Shown here: one piece after another, positions 58,246 to 64,000 of the stretch
How the letters are laid out: every line of letters begins with the position of its first letter
Numbering within the stretch: the first letter of the stretch is position 1
The notes under the pieces: generated by a model
Databases searched by the model: none
What the model was told of the DNA's origin: nothing
The model's input: the letters and a program-made list of their open reading frames with translations, nothing else
Made by a program: the position numbers and the translations under genes
Source of the DNA: JADGQM01 sp964441945
Lineage (GTDB): Bacteria; Desulfobacterota; Syntrophobacteria; Syntrophobacterales; Syntrophobacteraceae
Assembly: GCA_964441945.1 (NCBI GenBank)
Contig: CAYTWB010000006.1
Location: forward strand, 39,989-103,988
Length of the DNA: 64,000 nt
Direction of reading: 5' to 3'

Positions 58246-60918
58246 CTATTCGTTGTCAATCAGATCATCATCCCGCACCACAGAAGGTCCCCTCTCCTCC
58301 GCAGCAGAGACGCCTTCATCGGATGGACTGCTGCATTCACCGGGACCATCAGCTTTCCCAATGACCAGCCTGCCGCCCTGAACAGTGATCGGGACCGTCT
58401 CCCCGTCCTGGATGCTGCCGGCAAGGAAGGCTTCAGCCAGGGGGTCCTGGACCTTCGTCTGAATCACGCGTTTGAGAGGCCTTGCGCCATAGAGCGGGTT
58501 GAAGCCGGCCTCTGCGAGCAGGACCTTGGCCTCCTCCGACACATCGAGTTGCACGCCCCGATCGGCAACCAGGGCCTTCAGCCGCTTCAGCTGAATCTCC
58601 ACGATAGGAACCATTGCTTCCGGGGTGAGCTGATTGAAGATCAGTATGTCGTCCAGGCGGTTGAGAAACTCGGGGCGAAAGTGTGATCGCACCGCGTCCA
58701 TGATCGTCTGGTTCATTCGCTGCCTTTCCTCTTCCGTCTCTGTGGGCTCGATCCTTTCGGCCCCAAGATTGGAGGTCATGAGGATGATGGTGTTGGTGAA
58801 ATTAACGGTATTGCCCTGGCCGTCGGTCAACCGCCCGTCGTCCAGGACCTGGAGGAAGAGATTGAATACATCCTGATGGGCCTTTTCAACTTCGTCGAGC
58901 AGAATGACGCTGTAGGGTTTCCGGCGGACCTTGTTCGTCAACACCCCCCCTTCTTCGTATCCGACGTACCCGGGTGGAGCGCCCGTGAGGCGCGCCACGG
59001 AGTGCTTCTCCATGAACTCACTCATGTCGATCCGCACCAGGCATCGCTCATCATCGAACATGAATTGAGCCAGCGTCTTGGCAAGCTCCGTTTTGCCGAC
59101 CCCGGTCGGTCCCAGTATCAGAAAAGAGGCAATCGGGCGGTTGGGGTCCTGAACCCCCGCGCGAGCACGCCGGACCGCTTTCGATACGGTCGAAAGCGCT
59201 TCCTCCTGTCCCACCACCCGCCTTCTCAGATACTCCTCCAGGTTGAGCAGCTTCTCTCTTTCGGACCCCATCATTTTCGAGACGGGGATACCGGTCCAGC
59301 GTGAGACCGTTTCTGCAACGTCCTGCTCGTCGACGGCCTGTCGCTCGACTCCGTCGACCGAGATGTCCAGGTCCCCAAAATCGGCTATCACTTTCTCGGC
59401 TACCGGAATGATCTTGTACTGTAATTCCGCAACCCGCGCGAAATCCTCTTCCCGTACCTTCTGCTCCATTTCGCGCCGGGCTTCTTCCAGCCTCTTTTTT
59501 GCCTCCTGAATTTCCGTGTGGGCCTTCTTCTCCCGTTCCCACTTTTCCGTGAGGTCCTTGCTTTGTTCCTTGAGCTCATCCAGCTCACGCGTCAGGACGT
59601 TGACCCGCTCCTCTGACTGCTTGTCCGTCTCGTCTTTGAGGGCCCGCAGCTCGATTTCCATCTGTACGATCTGCCTGTCGATCCTGTCGATTTCGTCGGG
59701 CTTGGAGCTCAGAGCAATGCGGGCCGTGGCGGCGGTTTGATCGATGAGATCAATGGCCTTGTCGGGGAGGAAGCGGTCCGTGATATACCGAAGCGACAGC
59801 TTGGTGGCAGCCGTGAGGGCCGAGTCGGCGATCTTCACCCCGTGATGAATCTCGTATTTCTCCTTTATACCGCGCAAAATGGAGAGGGTATCCTCCACGG
59901 AAGGCTCTTCCACCAAAACCGTCTGAAAACGGCGCATCAATGCCGTGTCTTTTTCGATATGCTTGCGGTACTCTTCAACCGTCGTTGCCCCGATACAATG
60001 AATCTCTCCCCTCGCCAGTGCCGGTTTGATGAGATTCGAAGCATCCATGGCGCCCTCCGAGGCGCCCGCCCCCACAAGCGTGTGGATCTCGTCGATAAAG
60101 GTGATGATGTTGCCCGCCCCGATGATCTCGTCGATCACCCGCTTGAATCGCTCTTCGAATTCCCCTCTATACTTCGCTCCCGCGATCAGCTGCCCCAAAT
60201 CCAACGCCAATACGGAACAGTACTTGAGGTCGTCGGGCACCTGCCCCCGCACGATCCTCTCGGCAAGCCCCTCGACAATAGCCGTCTTTCCGACACCGGG
60301 TTCCCCGATGATGATCGGGTTGTTTTTGAGCCTCCTGCTCAGGATCTGGATCGCCTGCCGAATCTCGTCGTCACGTCCGATCACCGGGTCCAGTTCGCCG
60401 TTTCGCGCTCTCTCCGTCAAGTCCCTGGTGTATTTGGCGAGGTACTCGAATTCACCGGGCGTGCTTTCGGCGCTCTTGAGTTTGCCCTTGGAGACCTGTT
60501 CGAGAAACGGAACGAATGAATCCTTTTTTATTCCGGCGTCCGAAAAGGCCGCCAGGAGGTCCGGCAACTCCAGCATTCCCAGCAGGAGATGGTTGACGCC
60601 GATGTATTTTTCCCCCAGTCGGGTCGAGGCTTCCTCGGCGCAGATGAACACCTTCTCTATCTCCCGGTTTATGCTGCCGTCTTGGCTGTCCAGGCGAGCC
60701 TTCGGTTGCGTCAGGAGCTGTCCGTCTACCTTGGCACCAAGCGCCTCGATATTGCAGCCTGCCTGCTCCAGATAGCGCCGTGCAGGGCTGCCGTCCTGCT
60801 CCACCAATCCATAAATCAGGTGCCATGGAGTGAGCCACCGGTGCTCCTTCTTGACTGCCAGCCGGCTGGCCCTCTCAATGGCGTCCTGAGCTTTCGAGCT
60901 GCATTTATCGATAAACAC
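58246..60918 (-). CDS. tssH: ClpB/ClpV-type AAA+ ATPase (TssH)
   Basis: An 890-residue protein with two AAA modules: Walker A GEPGVGKT (205-212) and GPTGVGKT (603-610), a long coiled-coil M domain (about 405-500) and FIDEIHTLVGAGASEGAMDASN. The N-domain and the sequence KSHR-free linker (ARAGVQDPNRPIASFLILG) look closer to ClpB than to typical ClpV. Position beside tssM suggests the sheath-recycling role. Confidence 0.85.
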   Translation of the reverse strand: MFIDKCSSKAQDAIERASRLAVKKEHRWLTPWHLIYGLVEQDGSPARRYLEQAGCNIEALGAKVDGQLLTQPKARLDSQDGSINREIEKVFICAEEASTRLGEKYIGVNHLLLGMLELPDLLAAFSDAGIKKDSFVPFLEQVSKGKLKSAESTPGEFEYLAKYTRDLTERARNGELDPVIGRDDEIRQAIQILSRRLKNNPIIIGEPGVGKTAIVEGLAERIVRGQVPDDLKYCSVLALDLGQLIAGAKYRGEFEERFKRVIDEIIGAGNIITFIDEIHTLVGAGASEGAMDASNLIKPALARGEIHCIGATTVEEYRKHIEKDTALMRRFQTVLVEEPSVEDTLSILRGIKEKYEIHHGVKIADSALTAATKLSLRYITDRFLPDKAIDLIDQTAATARIALSSKPDEIDRIDRQIVQMEIELRALKDETDKQSEERVNVLTRELDELKEQSKDLTEKWEREKKAHTEIQEAKKRLEEARREMEQKVREEDFARVAELQYKIIPVAEKVIADFGDLDISVDGVERQAVDEQDVAETVSRWTGIPVSKMMGSEREKLLNLEEYLRRRVVGQEEALSTVSKAVRRARAGVQDPNRPIASFLILGPTGVGKTELAKTLAQFMFDDERCLVRIDMSEFMEKHSVARLTGAPPGYVGYEEGGVLTNKVRRKPYSVILLDEVEKAHQDVFNLFLQVLDDGRLTDGQGNTVNFTNTIILMTSNLGAERIEPTETEEERQRMNQTIMDAVRSHFRPEFLNRLDDILIFNQLTPEAMVPIVEIQLKRLKALVADRGVQLDVSEEAKVLLAEAGFNPLYGARPLKRVIQTKVQDPLAEAFLAGSIQDGETVPITVQGGRLVIGKADGPGECSSPSDEGVSAAEERGPSVVRDDDLIDNE

Positions 60919-61104
60919 GGCATCCCTCCGTTATCGGTCAGGTAATGTTAAAGGCCTTCCGAACCAACACAGTAAAAGCCTTACAGGATTCTGTCAAACC
61001 AATGTGTGCTAAAAGCCAAAGTCCGACCATTGCCTGACCGGAGCGCTGAGACCGCTGAAGCAAACCTCCGGCGACCTGGCCTGGTCGAGAAAAGCGAGCG
61101 CCCA

Positions 61105-61488
61105 CTACAGCTGCACCTTGAACTGCCCGGCGGTGTTGATCTTGATTACCCCTCCCCACATGCACATCAGGATGCTGGAATCCGTCAGTGCGGGGAACGA
61201 CCCCACCAGTACAGTGGGTTTTCCGGGTATCCAGGGTGCAACGGTAACGGGCACACAAGGCATGGGTGTCAGGACCCCAAGAGCTGCCGCGGTTGCAGCT
61301 GCCACGGTGGGGTTGGAGAGAGTCGTGCACATGCCGAAGGGCATGACATTCACAAAGGGCTTGTTGTCCATGATGGTCGCAACAAACAGGGAAACCGTCA
61401 CCTTACAGGCAGGGAGTACCATCAACACTGACGGGGCCACCCCAAAGCTGCATTGGATCGATGCCCCTCCCGTTACGATCAACCCCAT
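61105..61488 (-). CDS. DUF4280 PAAR-like protein (T6SS spike tip)
   Basis: A 127-residue protein of the DUF4280 family: LIVTGGASIQCSFGVAPSVL, ATIMDNKPFVNVMPFGMCTTLSNP, AALGVLTPMPCVP, CMWGGVIKI. This family takes the place of PAAR at the tip of VgrG in many systems. AAGGA precedes ATG 61488. It lies between the ATPase gene and the FYVE protein gene, so it is the natural carrier of that protein. Confidence 0.85.
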   Translation of the reverse strand: MGLIVTGGASIQCSFGVAPSVLMVLPACKVTVSLFVATIMDNKPFVNVMPFGMCTTLSNPTVAAATAAALGVLTPMPCVPVTVAPWIPGKPTVLVGSFPALTDSSILMCMWGGVIKINTAGQFKVQL

Positions 61489-61740
61489 TGCCGTATCCTT
61501 TTCACAACATCCTGCACAGAGCAATCACTCTTTCGGTTCATGCCCACGTTTCGTGATAGTGTCCAAGCCAGGATGGCCAACCTTACAATCTTTTCCCAAT
61601 GAAAACAAGCTTTAAGAACGGTTCATGGAGGGCCAGTGCACGAAAAAAGATCATTTCCCGGAATCAGTCAGTGCCCGGTTGCCCTGATGAACCCTGTTCC
61701 AAGGAAATCAGGTCCTGCAGAGGGCCGCGGGAATGGCGCA

Positions 61741-61956
61741 TCACCCGCTTGTTGAGGGAGGAAGGGACGACGCGGTAGCTGACTTCTCCTCAATCCAGTA
61801 GGTCTGCTTGTGACGGCGGGATTCGTACCGGACCATGGCGTCCAACGCTTCCTGTCGATCCTCAAAGCAGGCGATGAGCGCACGAACGCTGTTGTCATCC
61901 TGCCTCCACAGCTCCCAGCAGGGAAGCTTTCCCGCAGATTTCGATTCCCTGGACAT
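61741..61956 (-). CDS. Small protein following the FYVE protein gene
   Basis: A 71-residue protein (LPCWELWRQDDNSVRALIACF, QEALDAMVRYESRRHKQTYWIEE). GAGGAG precedes ATG 61956, 18 bp after the stop of the FYVE protein gene. Size and position fit an immunity or adaptor protein, but no family is recognised. Confidence 0.55.
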   Translation of the reverse strand: MSRESKSAGKLPCWELWRQDDNSVRALIACFEDRQEALDAMVRYESRRHKQTYWIEEKSATASSLPPSTSG

Positions 61957-61973
61957 TTCAATCTCCTCGACCC

Positions 61974-63422
61974 CTACATCCACCTCCCGCTGTTGTCGCA
62001 GGTCCTGCATATCCGTACGGGACTGATGTAACCCATCCGGGGACATGACCTTTTCTTGTCGGAGCAGTCGTTGCAGACCAGTTTGCCGCAGTATCGGCAG
62101 TGATGTCGCCAACGGACGGTCCCGAATGGTTTATGACACACCTGGCACTCTGTGGTCTCCTTGTCGCGCATCCAGCCAAAACCCGCATGCTCGTGGAAGC
62201 ATTTGGAGCAAACACGCACTGGACCAGGAATCGGACTGAATTTCTGGCCCACCGTCTGCCCCATGGTTGGAGCCACCTGTCGACCAGGTACCATGGCCAG
62301 TTGCGGACAGCAATCGTTGCAGAAGAGCTTTCCACACAGACGGCAGTGGTGGCGCGATCCCTTTCCGATTTTCGCATTGCATCCAGTTCGTGAGCAGGTA
62401 CTTGTCGTCCCGTCCGCGATCCAGTCCGGTGAAGTCCGGGGCACAATCAACGGCATCGTAGTCTTTGCGGTATCGAGGGATGAGCAAATCAGCCAACTGA
62501 TATAGCCCTGTGTGAAGTTGGGATACAGCCTCGCCGTGAAATGCCTACCCCATGTCCACACTGGGATCACAAACTCGTTGCCGGCACTTGTCGCTTTGGT
62601 CTTGATTTTTCCGGTGATGACCACCCAATGGTCAAAATCCTGATCAGTCGGACCCCTCGGACGAAATACGATCCTGGGAGGATCGTTCCCCTTAAGCCAT
62701 CGAAAAGGGCCCTCGTTGTTGGGATCGCTGTTGTAGGTCCCTCGGTTCACGGCGGCCACGATGAGCGGTTCCCGTCCAGCATGGTCGTTGAACCACTGGT
62801 TGACGATATATGTTATAGCAGATCCCGTGAGTAATTCGACTTCCGCCTTGTTATGCGACTCTAGAGTCGGGACCTGAACAATTTCCCTCAGGATGAACTC
62901 CACGGCCTCCCCTGTAAGTGCCAAATCACCCTTCTTCAGTACCTGGTTTTCCTGTCCTGATTTTAGACCAAGACTGGGAGCGAATTTTTTCGAAAAATCT
63001 TTTGTGGTGGTATACAAAGGTGCATTGAGCTTCTTGAGAAACTTCCCGATCGAGCGGCAAACGATGAAATCCAGCTTGGCCTTGGGATCCATGTCTACGC
63101 CTGTAGCTACTTTCCTCAGGTACTGCTCTAAGCGGTGTTCAAGCAGTTCCCCCGAGCGGGTGACCGGGTCTTTGATGCCTACTGGAATGCCTTCAAAGTC
63201 TTCGTTGTTGAATATGGAGCGCAGCAAATCGACGAATCTCAGAGGGTCGTAAGTGAGAAGGATGTGAGTCGAAGAGGCCATGCCGCAGACGCCAAAGCGA
63301 TCCTGGTTGACGAGAACCGGGTTATTGATGAGTTCCTTGGCACGGGCCTTGTACTCCGTCCCCAATGGCCCGATTTCATTGAGACGCTTTAAAGCCATCG
63401 CTCTTTGTTCTTTTGTAGCCAT
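61974..63422 (-). CDS. Papain-like cysteine-peptidase domain with two FYVE zinc fingers: candidate T6SS effector
   Basis: A 482-residue protein. Residues 39-50 (NQDRFGVCGMAS) carry a Gln at 40 and a Cys at 46, the spacing of the papain oxyanion Gln and nucleophile; DHWVVITG (His 265) and PVWTWGRH (287-294) resemble the His and NSWG motifs, the Asn being replaced. Finger 1: WIAD (334-337), SRHHCRLCG (356-364), PVRVCSKC (401-408). Finger 2: WMRD (417-420), RWRHHCRYCG (437-446), PVRICRTC (468-475). Both keep all eight ligands. FYVE domains bind PI3P on eukaryotic endosomes. Encoded next to a DUF4280 tip, no signal peptide. Confidence 0.8.
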   Translation of the reverse strand: MATKEQRAMALKRLNEIGPLGTEYKARAKELINNPVLVNQDRFGVCGMASSTHILLTYDPLRFVDLLRSIFNNEDFEGIPVGIKDPVTRSGELLEHRLEQYLRKVATGVDMDPKAKLDFIVCRSIGKFLKKLNAPLYTTTKDFSKKFAPSLGLKSGQENQVLKKGDLALTGEAVEFILREIVQVPTLESHNKAEVELLTGSAITYIVNQWFNDHAGREPLIVAAVNRGTYNSDPNNEGPFRWLKGNDPPRIVFRPRGPTDQDFDHWVVITGKIKTKATSAGNEFVIPVWTWGRHFTARLYPNFTQGYISWLICSSLDTAKTTMPLIVPRTSPDWIADGTTSTCSRTGCNAKIGKGSRHHCRLCGKLFCNDCCPQLAMVPGRQVAPTMGQTVGQKFSPIPGPVRVCSKCFHEHAGFGWMRDKETTECQVCHKPFGTVRWRHHCRYCGKLVCNDCSDKKRSCPRMGYISPVRICRTCDNSGRWM

Positions 63423-63581
63423 GGGTCCCTCCCTGTTATCTTCAGGTTTATAACCAATGCCTGGGTATGTATGACCTGGATGAAAGCGAACCTGGCGAAA
63501 ATCTACGGGAGATGGAGTCTGGGGTCGAAGCCGGCCAAAGCTTCGTTGATATCGTCGGCGACCAGTGCCGCACTTAGGGTA

Positions 63582-63860
63582 TTATACCTCCTGGATCAGC
63601 CTTTCGAAGGCTTCCTTCTTATTCATGAACACTTCCAGGTGATAAAATTTCTCAATAAGAATGCCGGCGCCTGTATCGGGAAGATCTCGCGGAGCTTTGC
63701 GAGCCTCTGAGAGGGGTCTGAGCATGGGCGCGGCTGCGTATTGAGTCTCCGTCGCTTCCTCTTCCTCCGCGGAATACCCACCCTCCGGTTGCCCTTCCGC
63801 CTCCGCATCGCGAGACCGTCGATCAAGTAGAGTTGCAACGTCCTCGAGTACGGCACCCAT
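63582..63860 (-). CDS. Hypothetical protein (92 residues) at the head of the T6SS locus
   Basis: A charged protein (DRRSRDAEAEGQPEGG, NKKEAFERLIQEV) without a recognisable family. The ATG lacks a clear ribosome-binding site, and the frame continues upstream without a start, so it may be part of a damaged gene. The last 140 bp of the window hold nothing else. Confidence 0.4.
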   Translation of the reverse strand: MGAVLEDVATLLDRRSRDAEAEGQPEGGYSAEEEEATETQYAAAPMLRPLSEARKAPRDLPDTGAGILIEKFYHLEVFMNKKEAFERLIQEV

Positions 63861-64000
63861 GGAGGGAGGCTGATAGGAAATGGCCTTTTCCCTTCTATTG
63901 GGTAACGGGTCTTGGGTATTCTGTCAAGGCCGATTGAGGGTGCAATCAAAAGTGGGAGTAATTGGCAAGGAGGTCCCTCTTGCCTGGAATTCCGCCAATA

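Noticed and set aside
63423..63581. Possible promoter for the FYVE gene (minus-strand TATAAT near 63580)
   Set aside because: No acceptable -35 at the right distance, so I do not list it.

Overview
The window reads as a stretch of a deltaproteobacterial (Desulfobacterota-type) chromosome. I base this on the moderately high G+C, the gene families, and several families of dispersed non-coding repeats typical of such genomes; a Syntrophobacter-like host is only an impression. Two blocks dominate: an integrated phage-like element (about 1 to 33.95 kb) and a type VI secretion (T6SS) locus (about 37.8 to 63.9 kb), separated by a short stretch of ordinary chromosomal genes.

Element, left part (1-5.6 kb, mostly minus strand). 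A partial unknown gene, a phospholipase-D-type endonuclease, a broken XRE regulator, then a minus-strand operon: CI-like repressor, ImmA/IrrE peptidase fused to a HIRAN domain, a small helical protein and an HD-fold protein that has lost its HD histidine. The repressor faces a Cro-like gene across a 125-bp switch with two good promoters and repeated TTCTATT/AATAGAA half-sites.

Element, right part (5.7-33.9 kb, mostly plus strand). Replication genes (O-like initiator with an 11-bp iteron array inside it, DnaC-like loader), RuvC-like resolvase, HU, a lysis cassette with a caspase-like peptidase between endolysin and holin, a PAPS-reductase-like enzyme, a thermonuclease, and a MerR/VIT-vWA pair. 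Then comes about 1.3 kb with no credible gene but dense long hairpins (candidate giant structured RNA), DUF4326 and SLOG genes, many small genes, SSB, a Ycf46-like AAA ATPase with DUF1257 and DUF2997 partners, a RecB-like nuclease, a Sak4-like recombinase, several toxin-antitoxin-like modules, and a tyrosine integrase beside a 3' fragment of tRNA-Ser(GCU). No capsid, terminase, portal or tail gene is visible, and the other attachment site is not in the window.

Chromosomal stretch (34-37.7 kb): VOC-family protein, MarR regulator, UbiG-like methyltransferase and a SpmA/SpmB-type membrane protein.

T6SS (37.8-63.9 kb, all minus strand): ClpB/ClpV-type ATPase, TssM, two TssJ-like lipoproteins, TssB, TssC, Hcp, TssK, TssE, VgrG plus a separate stalk-like protein, TssF, TssL and TssG. 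Between them lie unusual partners: a degenerate adenylate-forming-enzyme homologue, a 605-residue unknown, a protein with four zinc knuckles, a DUF4280 PAAR-like tip, and a 482-residue protein joining a papain-like cysteine-peptidase signature to two canonical FYVE zinc fingers. The last is the leading candidate for an undescribed effector. TssA and the usual Fha/PpkA/PppA regulators are not in the window.
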